A DNA stretch of 64,000 nucleotides. Origin: Lentzea cavernae (GTDB taxonomy: Bacteria; Actinomycetota; Actinomycetes; Mycobacteriales; Pseudonocardiaceae). Below are positions 45,336 through 52,884 of the stretch, piece after piece. The notes under the pieces are model-generated. The model made no database searches and had not been told where the DNA came from. It saw only the letters and a program-made list of their open reading frames with translations. The position numbers and the translations under genes were made by a program. Location of the stretch: positions 372,001-436,000 of the forward strand of contig NZ_BNAR01000006.1 of the NCBI RefSeq assembly GCF_014653695.1. Reading direction: 5' to 3'. How positions within the stretch are numbered: the first letter of the stretch is position 1; each line of letters begins with the position of its first letter.

Positions 45336-46111
45336 CACAACCTCCGGTTCGCGAGCACCGGCAGCTTCGCGCGCACCTCGTCGACGAGGCTGGCGTCCAC
45401 ATCGGACAGGATCGTGCCGGGGGCGCCTTCGAGCCGGTCGCGCACGGTGCCGAACGGGTCGACCACGGCGCTGCGGCCGATTCCCGTGGGGGCGGAGCCG
45501 TGGTCCTGGTCGGGGTCGGCCTGGCCGCAGGCGAGGACCCACGAGGTCGCGTCCAGGGCTCGGGCGCGGACCAGGAGGTCCCACTGGTCGGCCTTGCCGG
45601 GGCCCGCTCCCCAGGAGGCGCCGAGCAGGACGACGGGCGCGGTCGTCGCGAGGGCGCGGAAGAGTTCGGGGAACCGGACGTCGTAGCAGGTGGCGAGGCC
45701 GATCGTGGTGCCGTCGACGTCGAAGGTCACGGGCTTGCCGCCGGGGGTGACGCCGTCGGACTCGCGGAAGCCGAACGCGTCGAACAGGTGGATCTTGTCG
45801 TAGCCGAGGTGCAGGCCCGCGCCCGTGACGAGCGTGGTGTTGGCGACCCTGCTCCCCTGCCCCGGTGTGAACATGCCGGCGACCACGACGACGCCGTGCT
45901 CGTCGGCGATCTCGCGGACCGCGGTCGCCCACGGGCCGTCGAGGGGTTCGGCGACCGGGCCCAGTGGCACGCCGAAGCGGCACTGAGTGGCTTCCGGGAA
46001 CTGCACGACGCGTGCACCTCGTTCTGCCGCACTGGCCACGTGGGCGCGCACGGTGGCAAGGTTCTCCTGCGGATCAGCGGTGGAGCTGATCTGGCAAAGC
46101 GCGAAGCGCAT
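45335..46111 (-). CDS. Carbon-nitrogen hydrolase (nitrilase superfamily)
   Basis: A 258-residue nitrilase-superfamily amidase. The catalytic triad is intact: Glu40 (VVQFPEATQ), Lys106 (GYDKIHLFDAFGF) and Cys142 (GLATCYDVRFPEL). Length and the DKIHLFD and CYDVRFPEL forms fit the Nit/omega-amidase and carbamoyl-hydrolase branches rather than true nitrilases. ATG with GAGGAGG. It is divergent from the GntR gene, with an operator in the 25-bp gap. The substrate is probably an amide imported by the linked MFS carrier. Confidence 0.9.
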   Translation of the reverse strand: MRFALCQISSTADPQENLATVRAHVASAAERGARVVQFPEATQCRFGVPLGPVAEPLDGPWATAVREIADEHGVVVVAGMFTPGQGSRVANTTLVTGAGLHLGYDKIHLFDAFGFRESDGVTPGGKPVTFDVDGTTIGLATCYDVRFPELFRALATTAPVVLLGASWGAGPGKADQWDLLVRARALDATSWVLACGQADPDQDHGSAPTGIGRSAVVDPFGTVRDRLEGAPGTILSDVDASLVDEVRAKLPVLANRRL

Positions 46112-46123
46112 GATCCTCCTCTG

Positions 46124-46140
46124 GTATACATGTTGTATGC
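46124..46140. promoter_or_regulatory. GntR operator, site 1 (nitrilase/GntR divergent promoter)
   Basis: GTATACATGTTGTATGC contains ATACA-3-TGTAT, a perfect inverted repeat. TATACA (46125-46130) can be the -10 and the gntR ATG (46137) follows six bases later, inside the site. A closely matching 17-mer lies at 48182. Confidence 0.72.
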
Positions 46141-46772
46141 AGGCTGCAGACTCGTTGTCCGGCAGAGAAAAGGCTTACGAGTTCCTCAAGGACACCATTC
46201 TCGCCGACCCCGAGATGCAGGGCCGGTTCATCAGCGAGCAGGACGTCGCCAACCAGATCGGCGTCTCCCGCACGCCGATCCGCGAGGCCCTGCTGCTGCT
46301 CGCGGCCGAAGACCTCGTGCAGCTCGTGCCGAAGAAGGGCGCGTACGTCGCGCCCTTGTCCTCGCGGCAGATCAGCGAGCTGATGGAGCTGCGCGGTGTC
46401 GTCGAGCGGTACGCCGCCGAGCGCACGATGGCCGAGGGCCTCGTGCCGTTGCGGAAGATGCAGGAGCTCATCGAGCAGCAGCGGTTCCTCGTCGAGGACG
46501 CGCGGCAGTTCATCGACGTCGACCGCCAGTTCCACGCGTTGCTGGTCGCGGCGACGGGCAACGAGCTGCTGACGAAGACGTACGAGGGGTTGCGCGCACG
46601 GCAGGTGCGCGCGGGCGTGGTCGCGCTGTACCGGGCGCACGGCAGGCAGCAGGCCGTGATCGACGAGCACGACGCGATCGTGGCCGCGCTCGAGTCCGGA
46701 GACGTCGGCGCGGCCACCGCGGCGATCACCGCTCACCTGGACACCACGTTGAAGGTGCTGCTCAACGGCTGA
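46137..46772 (+). CDS. GntR family (FCD-type) regulator
   Basis: A 211-residue regulator with a GntR winged helix (FLKDTILADPEMQGRFISEQDVANQIGVSRTPIREALLLLAAEDLVQLVPKKGAYVA) and an FCD-type helical ligand domain (ELMELRGVVERYAAERTM, DRQFHALLVAATGNELL, EHDAIVAALESGDV). Residues in the FCD histidine positions suggest an organic-acid effector. The ATG lies inside its own operator, six bases after a TATACA, so the mRNA is likely leaderless and autoregulated. It overlaps the MFS gene end by 40 nt. Confidence 0.88.
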   Translation: MQAADSLSGREKAYEFLKDTILADPEMQGRFISEQDVANQIGVSRTPIREALLLLAAEDLVQLVPKKGAYVAPLSSRQISELMELRGVVERYAAERTMAEGLVPLRKMQELIEQQRFLVEDARQFIDVDRQFHALLVAATGNELLTKTYEGLRARQVRAGVVALYRAHGRQQAVIDEHDAIVAALESGDVGAATAAITAHLDTTLKVLLNG

Positions 46773-48166
46773 AGTTCTTCTTCCGGCTGCGGGTCGCGGC
46801 CGAGCCAGAGGCCGACGAGCGTCACCACGCACGCCACGGTGACGTAGAGGCCGACGACCACCCACGTGCCGAACCCGGCCAGCAGCGCGGTGAAGAGCAA
46901 CGGGGCGATCGCGCCGCCGATCACTCCGGCCAGCGTGTAGGCGAGCGAGCTCCCGGTGTAGCGCAGGCGTTCGGTGAACTGCTCGGCGATGAACGCGGCC
47001 TGCGGCCCGTACATGAACGCGTGGAAGCCCAGGCCCACCACGACGCCGACGACGATCAGCGGCCACGACTTCGTGTCGATGAGCGGGAACAGCACGAACG
47101 GCCACACCGCGCCGAGCACCGCGGCCACCGCGTAGAGGCCGCGGCGGTTGACCTTGTCGGACAGCCAGCCGGCGAGCGGCATCAGGAACAGCTGGAAGCC
47201 CGAGGCGATCAGCACGGCGACGAGGCCGACGTTGCGCGGCAGGCCCAGCTGGGTCGTGAGGTAGGTCAGCACGAACACGGTGTGCAGCGCGTAGAGCACG
47301 TCCGGGCCGACGCGGCACAGCACGGCGGCGACCAGCGGCCGGGTCTGCGTGCGGAACACCTCGCTGATCGGCGCGGACGGGCGGTCGCCGCGGGCCTGGA
47401 TCGCCTTGAAGACCGGGGTCTCCTCCAGCTTCACGCGGATCCACAGCCCGAAGATGACGAGCACCGCGGACAGCAGGAACGCCACGCGCCAGCCCCACGA
47501 CATGAACGCGGCGTCCGACAGCGCCACGCCGAGGACCGCGAGCACGCCGTTCGCCATCAGGTTGCCGGCGGGCGGGCCGATCTGGGCGGCCGACGCCCAG
47601 AAGCCGCGTTGCCGCGGGTCGCCGTACTCGCTCGACAGCAGCACGGCGCCGCCCCACTCGCCGCCGAGGCCGACGCCCTGCGCGAACCGCAGCAGCACGA
47701 GCAGCACACCGGCCGCCGGGCCGATCGCGGCGTGCGTCGGCAGCAGGCCGATGAGCAGCGTCGCGACACCGGTGATCAGCAACGTCGTGACGAGCACGCG
47801 CTTGCGGCCGATCTTGTCGCCGAGCCGGCCGAACAGGAACCCGCCCAGCGGCCGTGACAGGTAGCCGACGGCGTAGGTCGAGAACGCGAGCAGCGTCGCG
47901 GTCAGCGGTTCGGAGCTCGGGAAGAACAACGGGCCCAGCACGACGGCCGCGGCGACGTTGTAGATCGCGAAGTCGTACCACTCCAGGGCGGTACCGGAGA
48001 GCGAGGCCACGAAGGCGCGCACGAGGGCGCTGCGGGGCACGTCCGGTGTCCCCGGCTGTGGTGTCCCCGGCTGTGGTGTCCCCGGCTGTGGTGTCCCCGG
48101 CTGTGGTGTCCCCGGCTGAGGTGTCCCCGGCTGTGGTGTTGCTGTCGTTGCTGAATCAGGCGGCAT
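46733..48166 (-). CDS. MFS transporter (metabolite:proton symporter type)
   Basis: A 477-residue major facilitator with 12 membrane segments. LSGTALEWYDFAIYNVAAAVV and RPLGGFLFGRLGDKIGRKRVL, FAQGVGLGGEWGGAVLL and GFHAFMYGPQAAFIAEQF are signatures of the metabolite:H+ symporter family, which imports organic acids, betaines or similar. Residues 11-40 are six PQPGT repeats ahead of the first helix, encoded by a 15-nt repeat. It lies next to the DUF2848 gene under a shared operator and probably imports the substrate of the locus. Confidence 0.9.
   Translation of the reverse strand: MPPDSATTATPQPGTPQPGTPQPGTPQPGTPQPGTPQPGTPDVPRSALVRAFVASLSGTALEWYDFAIYNVAAAVVLGPLFFPSSEPLTATLLAFSTYAVGYLSRPLGGFLFGRLGDKIGRKRVLVTTLLITGVATLLIGLLPTHAAIGPAAGVLLVLLRFAQGVGLGGEWGGAVLLSSEYGDPRQRGFWASAAQIGPPAGNLMANGVLAVLGVALSDAAFMSWGWRVAFLLSAVLVIFGLWIRVKLEETPVFKAIQARGDRPSAPISEVFRTQTRPLVAAVLCRVGPDVLYALHTVFVLTYLTTQLGLPRNVGLVAVLIASGFQLFLMPLAGWLSDKVNRRGLYAVAAVLGAVWPFVLFPLIDTKSWPLIVVGVVVGLGFHAFMYGPQAAFIAEQFTERLRYTGSSLAYTLAGVIGGAIAPLLFTALLAGFGTWVVVGLYVTVACVVTLVGLWLGRDPQPEEELQPLSSTFNVVSR
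48045..48134 (-). repeat. In-frame 15-bp tandem repeat (six units)
   Basis: Six head-to-tail copies of GGTGTCCCCGGCTGT (plus strand), with one unit ending GA. They encode PQPGT repeats at the cytoplasmic N-terminus of the MFS transporter. A multiple of three, so copy-number change would keep the frame. Confidence 0.9.
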
Positions 48167-48181
48167 GGCGTAATACTGCCT

Positions 48182-48198
48182 GTATACAACTCGTATGC
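48182..48198. promoter_or_regulatory. GntR operator, site 2 (MFS/DUF2848 divergent promoter)
   Basis: GTATACAACTCGTATGC matches site 1 (46124) at 14 of 17 positions. ATACA-3-CGTAT is an inverted repeat with one mismatch. It lies 16 nt from the MFS start and 15 nt before the DUF2848 start. Confidence 0.7.
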
Positions 48199-48212
48199 GC
48201 AAGGAGTACCGC

Positions 48213-48905
48213 ATGTCTACCGTTCGTACACAGGCCACTACGCTGTCCTTCGACCTGCCTGACGGCTCCGTCGCCGAGGTCGCCGTGACGACCTTGCTCA
48301 ACGGCGGCTACGCGGGTCGCAGCCAGGAGGACGTGGCCGCTCACGTGCGCGAACTCGCCGAGCTGGGTGTGCCGGCGCCGTCCGTGACGCCGAGCCTCTA
48401 CCCCGTTTCGCCGTACCTCGCGCAGCAGACGTCGACGGTGCCCGCGCAGCACGGCAAGACGTCGGGCGAGGCGGAGTGGGCGTTGGTGGTCACTGATTCA
48501 GATGTCCTGCTGACGGTCGCATGCGACCACACGGACCGCGCGCTGGAAGTGCACGGAGTGGCCTGGAGCAAGAACGCCGGGCCGGACGTGCTGGGCCGCA
48601 AGGCGTGGCGCCTCGCGGACGTGGCGGACCGGATCGACTCGATCGAGCTCACCGCGTGGGCCGGCGGCGTGGAGATCCAGCGCGGCACCCTGGCCGAGCT
48701 GCTGACCCCGCGGTACTGGGTGGACCGGCTCGAGGAGCTCGGCCTGCTCGCGCCCGGCACGGTGCTGCTGTCCGGCACGATCCCGATGCACCACGGCGTG
48801 GACCAGTTCGCGTCGCGGTGGCGCGTGGAGCTGCGCGACCCGGCCACCGGTGACGTCCTCGACTGCGACTACGAGGTCACGCGGCTGCCCGACCCCATCG
48901 GCTGA
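48213..48905 (+). CDS. DUF2848 family protein
   Basis: A 230-residue protein. GYAGRSQEDVAAHVRELAELGVPAPS, SGEAEWALVVTDSD and CDHTDRALEVHGVAWSKN match DUF2848, a family of unknown function that I believe has a fumarylacetoacetase-like fold. The ATG follows AAGGAG by six bases; an ATG at 48195, inside the GntR site with the same geometry as the gntR start, would give a leaderless form six residues longer. It is probably an enzyme of the same pathway as the nitrilase. Confidence 0.82.
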   Translation: MSTVRTQATTLSFDLPDGSVAEVAVTTLLNGGYAGRSQEDVAAHVRELAELGVPAPSVTPSLYPVSPYLAQQTSTVPAQHGKTSGEAEWALVVTDSDVLLTVACDHTDRALEVHGVAWSKNAGPDVLGRKAWRLADVADRIDSIELTAWAGGVEIQRGTLAELLTPRYWVDRLEELGLLAPGTVLLSGTIPMHHGVDQFASRWRVELRDPATGDVLDCDYEVTRLPDPIG

Positions 48906-48994
48906 GCCGGTATGCGTCTCCCGGACCCGTGTCGATCCGGGGGCCGCCGCGTTCGACGTCCCTGTGGAGGACCAACCACAGGGAGGCACACGAC

Positions 48995-49591
48995 ATGGGC
49001 AAGGTCTACACGGGCGCCAGCACCTCGATCGACGGGTACGTCTCGGGCCCGGACTTCTCCGGCTTCGACAAGCTGTTCGCCTGGTACGAGGCGGGCGACG
49101 TGGCGTTCACGGTGCCGACGGGGGCGATGACCGTCCACCTCACGCCGGCCAGCGCCGCCCACTACAGCGGGCTGATCCAGGCGACCGGCGCGTTGGTGGT
49201 GGGGCGCAGGCTCTACGACTTCACGAACGGCTGGGGCGGCCAGCACCCGATGGGCGTGCACACCGTCGTGCTCACCCATCGGCCGTTGGAGGACAACGAG
49301 CACTTCACGTTCATCAACGGCGGCATCGAGGAAGCCGTTGCGGTGGCTCAGGAGCACGCGGGCGAGAAGGGCGTCGGCCTGAACTCCGGCGAGATCGCGC
49401 GGCAGGCGATCGACGCGGGGCTGGTGGACGAGATCTTCCTCGACCTCGTGCCGGTGATCCTCGGCGGAGGCACGCCGTTCTTCGCGCCCGGCAGGGGGTA
49501 CGAGTTGGAGGGGCCGGTCTCGGTAATCGAGTCGAGGTCGGTCACGCACCTGCGCTACAAAGTGAGGTATGAAGCTCCGGAGGGTGACTGA
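48995..49591 (+). CDS. Dihydrofolate reductase-fold family protein
   Basis: A 198-residue protein of the RibD C-terminal/DHFR-like reductase family. MGKVYTGASTSIDGYVSGPD opens it, with VVGRRLYDFTNGWGG and VLTHRPLE in the middle and LVDEIFLDLVPVILGGGTPFF at the end, all typical of actinomycete members. These are NADPH-dependent reductases of uncertain substrate. ATG with GGGAGG eight bases upstream. Overlaps the GNAT gene by 23 nt. Confidence 0.88.
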   Translation: MGKVYTGASTSIDGYVSGPDFSGFDKLFAWYEAGDVAFTVPTGAMTVHLTPASAAHYSGLIQATGALVVGRRLYDFTNGWGGQHPMGVHTVVLTHRPLEDNEHFTFINGGIEEAVAVAQEHAGEKGVGLNSGEIARQAIDAGLVDEIFLDLVPVILGGGTPFFAPGRGYELEGPVSVIESRSVTHLRYKVRYEAPEGD

Positions 49592-50072
49592 CGCGGACGC
49601 GGCGGAGTTGCTCCAGGCCGTTCAGGAATCGCTCGCGCACCTGCGACCGTGGATGCCGTGGGCCGCAGGCGACTACGGCGCGCCGGAACTCGCCGAGTTC
49701 CTCGCGGACGCCGCGAACGGCTGGGAGCGCGGAACGCTGTTCCCGCACCTCATCACCGTCGACGACGCGATCGTCGGCCTGGTGACGGCGAACCGGAAGC
49801 GCGGCGACGACATCGTGGAGATCGGCTACTGGCTGCATCCCGCGCACACCGGACGGGGTCACGTCACGGCGGCGACGGCGGAGCTGGTCGAGTTCGCGTT
49901 CGCGCTGAAGGGCGTGCGCGGGGTCCAGATCTGGCACGACGAGGCCAACGTCGCGAGCAGCGGTGTGCCACGGCGGCTCGGGTTCACCGAGGTCGATCGC
50001 CGCACACCGCCGCGCGAACCCGCGATCGGCAACCGCGTCGGGGTGGACGTGGTGTGGGAGCTGCGCCGCTAG
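49569..50072 (+). CDS. GNAT family N-acetyltransferase
   Basis: A 167-residue RimJ/RimL-type acetyltransferase: MKLRRVTDADAAELLQAVQESLAHLRPWMPWA, the acetyl-CoA loop in GYWLHPAHTGRGHVTAATAELVEFAF and the C-terminal RRLGFTEVDRR. It probably acetylates a protein N-terminus or small amine. It overlaps the DHFR-like gene and is likely co-transcribed. It converges on the SDR gene three bases away. Confidence 0.88.
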   Translation: MKLRRVTDADAAELLQAVQESLAHLRPWMPWAAGDYGAPELAEFLADAANGWERGTLFPHLITVDDAIVGLVTANRKRGDDIVEIGYWLHPAHTGRGHVTAATAELVEFAFALKGVRGVQIWHDEANVASSGVPRRLGFTEVDRRTPPREPAIGNRVGVDVVWELRR

Positions 50073-50075
50073 ACC

Positions 50076-50732
50076 TCAAGAGGCCAGCGACGCCTTCACC
50101 GCGCGGGTGCGGTCGTCGGCGAGGACTTCCTCGTCGCCGTTCTCGATCGCCCGCAGCACCTGGGCGACCAGGTCCTCGGTCGTGATCTTCGGGCCGTCCT
50201 GCCCCGCCGCCATGTCGGTGTCGATGAAGCCGGAGTGCACCGCGACGACCTTCGTCCCCTGGTCGCGCAGCGCTTCCCGCGTCGACTTCGTCAGCGACCA
50301 CGCCGCCGCCTTGGTGGCCGCGTAGCCGCGCCAGGCCGGGCGGCCGATGAACGACAGGATGCTCAGCACGTTGACGATCACGCCGCCGCCGTTGGCCTTG
50401 AGCACCGGTGCGAACGCGTCGGTCGTGCGGACAATGCCGAAGAAGTTGACCTCGAACTCCGCCTTGAGGCTGTCGACGTCCGGGCCCGCGACGAGCACGC
50501 CGGCGTTGTTGACGACGATCGAGACGTCGCCGAGCTCCTTCGCGGCGGCCTCGACCTGCGCGTCGTCGGTCACGTCCAGCTGAACGGGCACGACGCCCTC
50601 GTCGACGATCGTCGCGGGGTTCCGCGCGCCGCCGTAGACCTTCGCGCCGCGCTTCACGAACTCCTGCGCGAACGCCCTGCCGAGCCCGCGGTTGGCTCCG
50701 GTCACCAGCACCGCTGCACCGTTGAAGTCCAT
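50076..50732 (-). CDS. SDR family oxidoreductase (HxlR-linked)
   Basis: A 218-residue short-chain dehydrogenase. MDFNGAAVLVTGANRGLGRAF gives the cofactor site, SIVVNNAGVLVAG the structural motif, SFIGRPAWRGYAATKAA the catalytic Ser-Tyr-Lys and HSGFIDTDM the C-terminal loop. The ATG follows AGGAGG by six bases. Divergent from an HxlR gene with two palindromic operators between, so probably its target. Its substrate may be a quinone or aldehyde, typical of HxlR regulons (inference). Confidence 0.88.
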   Translation of the reverse strand: MDFNGAAVLVTGANRGLGRAFAQEFVKRGAKVYGGARNPATIVDEGVVPVQLDVTDDAQVEAAAKELGDVSIVVNNAGVLVAGPDVDSLKAEFEVNFFGIVRTTDAFAPVLKANGGGVIVNVLSILSFIGRPAWRGYAATKAAAWSLTKSTREALRDQGTKVVAVHSGFIDTDMAAGQDGPKITTEDLVAQVLRAIENGDEEVLADDRTRAVKASLAS

Positions 50733-50743
50733 CACTACCTCCT

Positions 50744-50762
50744 GAGTTGGCTTTCCCAACTC
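50744..50762. promoter_or_regulatory. HxlR operator, site A
   Basis: GAGTTGG, five bases, CCAACTC: perfect seven-base arms, just upstream of the SDR ribosome site. A second near-identical site begins 32 bp further on. Confidence 0.75.
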
Positions 50763-50775
50763 ACGTTAGCGAGGT

Positions 50776-50794
50776 GGGTTGGATTTGCCAACTC
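50776..50794. promoter_or_regulatory. HxlR operator, site B
   Basis: GGGTTGG, five bases, CCAACTC: the same spacing as site A with one mismatch. It lies just before TAGGAT (50800-50805), the likely -10 of the hxlR gene. Centre-to-centre distance to site A is 32 bp, about three helical turns. Confidence 0.75.
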
Positions 50795-50811
50795 ACTGAT
50801 AGGATGGTCAC

Positions 50812-51240
50812 ATGGCACCCCGAACCTGCTCCGTGGCGAACGCCCTGGACGTCGTCGGCGAGCGCTGGTCACTGCTGGCGTTGCGCGAGGTCTTCTTCGG
50901 CAACACGCGGTTCGACCAGATCGTGGCGAACACGGGCGCGTCGCGTGACGTGCTGACGGTGCGGCTGAAGAAGCTGGTCGCCACCGGCCTGCTGGAGAAG
51001 CACCAGTACTCCGAGCACCCGCCGCGGCACGAGTACCAGCTGACCGACACGGGGCGAGCGCTGCACAACGTGTTCTTGATGCTCAAGGAGTGGGGCGACG
51101 ACTACGTGACGCAGGGCCCCCTCCCGCTCGTGTACCAGCACTCGTGCGGTCACGTGCTGGAGCCGCGCGTCGTGTGCGCGCACTGCGGCGAGGAAGCGAC
51201 TCTCGAGTCGCTCAGCCGTGCCGGGGAGCCGACCCACTAA
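50812..51240 (+). CDS. HxlR family transcriptional regulator
   Basis: A 142-residue winged-helix regulator. MAPRTCSVANALDVVGERWSLLALREVFFGNTRFDQIVANTGASRDVLTVRLKKLVATGLLEKHQYSE is the HxlR domain, with Cys6 at the usual redox-sensing position. The C-terminus has an extra CGHVLEPRVVCAHCGEE with cysteine pairs that may bind zinc. The ATG is six bases after TAGGAT and lacks a ribosome site, so the message is probably leaderless. Expected to repress itself and the divergent SDR. Confidence 0.9.
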   Translation: MAPRTCSVANALDVVGERWSLLALREVFFGNTRFDQIVANTGASRDVLTVRLKKLVATGLLEKHQYSEHPPRHEYQLTDTGRALHNVFLMLKEWGDDYVTQGPLPLVYQHSCGHVLEPRVVCAHCGEEATLESLSRAGEPTH

Positions 51241-51250
51241 GTTGGGCGGC

Positions 51251-51496
51251 ATGAGTGAGGACGACGAGGACGAGTTCGCCGAGGACGACGACTTCGAGGA
51301 CGAGGAAGACCCGGACGACCTCTTCGCCGTCACGCCCGAGCCGCGCACGGTCTGCCACCTGTGCGGAGGGGCGAGCTACATCGCCGCGCCCACGCTGGCG
51401 ATCATCGGTGGTGCGCCGCGGACCGTCGACAACGGGCGCGAGTGCCCGCACTGCAACGGCGCGCGGACGTTCACCGGGCTCGTGCCGCCGCTTTAG
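51251..51496 (+). CDS. Small acidic protein with CxxC zinc-ribbon pairs
   Basis: An 81-residue protein. Residues 1-28 are almost entirely Asp and Glu (MSEDDEDEFAEDDDFEDEED), followed by CHLCGG and, 29 residues later, CPHCNG, which resemble half of a DnaJ-type zinc ribbon. No family I can name. It follows the HxlR gene by ten bases. Its end overlaps the convergent DUF1801 gene by 26 nt. Confidence 0.65.
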   Translation: MSEDDEDEFAEDDDFEDEEDPDDLFAVTPEPRTVCHLCGGASYIAAPTLAIIGGAPRTVDNGRECPHCNGARTFTGLVPPL

Positions 51497-51929
51497 CCCT
51501 GTTCTCGGCGTGCCAATCGAGGAACTCGGGCACCGACAGGCGCGCCACCTCGTCGCCGATGACGTCGAGGGCCAGGTCGGAGGACCGCTTGAAGCGCACG
51601 CAGGTCTTGCCCATGTCGAGCTTCTTGCCGGTCTCCGCCCACCTGGCGCGGAAGGACTCCTCGAACTCCTCCATGACCGTGGTCAGGTAGACGGAGTAGT
51701 AGCGCTTCTGGGCGCCGAGGGCGACGTAGAGCAGCGGCTTCTTGTTGTAGGTCGGGCCGCTCACCTCCAGCGGCACCCCGTAGGTGATCAGGCCCCAGTC
51801 CAGGGCCTCGACGTACCCGTCGGGGAGGTTGGCCAGGATGACGTCGCGCACGGTCTCGACCTCGGCGCGCTGCTCGTCGGGCAGTTCGGCGAGGTACTGG
51901 GCGACCGTGGAGGCGTTGCTCTTCACCAT
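51471..51929 (-). CDS. DUF1801 family protein
   Basis: A 152-residue protein starting MVKSNASTVAQYLAELPDEQRAEVETVRDVILANLPDGYVEALDWGLITYGVPLE, the DUF1801 (YdhG-like) signature, with KKPLLYVALGAQKRYYSVYL and a KLDMGKTCVRFKRSSDL near the end. Small single-domain proteins of this group have unknown function. ATG start; divergent from the glycosylase-family gene by 19 nt. Confidence 0.85.
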   Translation of the reverse strand: MVKSNASTVAQYLAELPDEQRAEVETVRDVILANLPDGYVEALDWGLITYGVPLEVSGPTYNKKPLLYVALGAQKRYYSVYLTTVMEEFEESFRARWAETGKKLDMGKTCVRFKRSSDLALDVIGDEVARLSVPEFLDWHAENRAKAAARAR

Positions 51930-51948
51930 GCGCGTACGGTAATCGCCC

Positions 51949-52821
51949 GTGGAGGTCCTGACCCGAGCCGAATGGCACCAATTGCGCGATTCGCACGTCA
52001 CGCGCGTGCGCCGGTTCACGGGTCCGCACCAGGAACGGAAGCTTCGCAAGGAGAAGCACCCGGTCATGGACTTCCTCTTCACCTACTACAGCCATCGGCC
52101 CGTGCGGCTCGAACGGTGGCATCCGGGTCCCGGCATCGTCCTCGAGGACGCGGCGGAGTACCTGGCGTTCCCGCACTACAAGCAGGTCGACGAGGGCGTC
52201 ACGCTCGACGTCGGCAGCTTCCTCGATCAGCGGGCCAAGACGCTGGAGTTCGTGCGGGCGCTGCTCGCGGCGACGCTGGGCCGCCCGGCCCGGCTCGGCT
52301 GCTTCGGGCTGCACGAGTGGGCGATGGTCTACCGGCAGCAGCCCGAGGAGGTCCGGCACAACGCGTGGCCGTTGCGGCTGGGCAGCGACGGCACCGACCA
52401 GGTGGTCGAGGAGAGCCGGATCCAGTGCGGGCACTTCGACGCGTTCCGCTTCTTCACGTCACCCGCTCGGCCGCGCAACGCTCTGCAGCCCACTCGTGAC
52501 GACCAGTTGTCGAACGAGCAGCCGGGGTGCCTGCACGCGAACATGGACCTGTTCAAGTGGGCGTACAAAATGGAGCCCGCGACGCCTTCGGAGTTGGTCG
52601 CCGACTGCTTCGAACTGGCCGCTGACGTGCGCGAACTCGACATGCAGGCCTCGCCGTACGACCTGGCAGGCCTCGGTTACGGACCGGTGCGGATCGAGAC
52701 GCCGGAGGGGCGCGCGGAGTACGTCCGGCGGCAGGCGGAGTTCGCCGAACGGGCGCGACCGTTGCGAGAACGGCTCATCTTCGTATGCCAGTCGATACTT
52801 GCAGTGACTTCACTCTGCTGA
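51949..52821 (+). CDS. Protein of the family annotated as 3-methyladenine DNA glycosylase
   Basis: A 290-residue protein. KHPVMDFLFTYYSHRPVRLERWHPGPGIVLEDAAEYLAF and CGHFDAFRFFTSPARPRNALQPTRDDQ identify an actinobacterial family that databases commonly name 3-methyladenine DNA glycosylase. I see no helix-hairpin-helix or other classical glycosylase motif, so the name is poorly supported by sequence. The Arg/His/Asp-rich conserved segments suggest an enzyme. GTG start. Confidence 0.7.
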   Translation: MEVLTRAEWHQLRDSHVTRVRRFTGPHQERKLRKEKHPVMDFLFTYYSHRPVRLERWHPGPGIVLEDAAEYLAFPHYKQVDEGVTLDVGSFLDQRAKTLEFVRALLAATLGRPARLGCFGLHEWAMVYRQQPEEVRHNAWPLRLGSDGTDQVVEESRIQCGHFDAFRFFTSPARPRNALQPTRDDQLSNEQPGCLHANMDLFKWAYKMEPATPSELVADCFELAADVRELDMQASPYDLAGLGYGPVRIETPEGRAEYVRRQAEFAERARPLRERLIFVCQSILAVTSLC

Positions 52822-52884
52822 CTGAGTTCACCTGTTAGCGTGATTGGCGGTCGTCGGGGGCCGCTGAGTAGTTGTGAGGGATCG

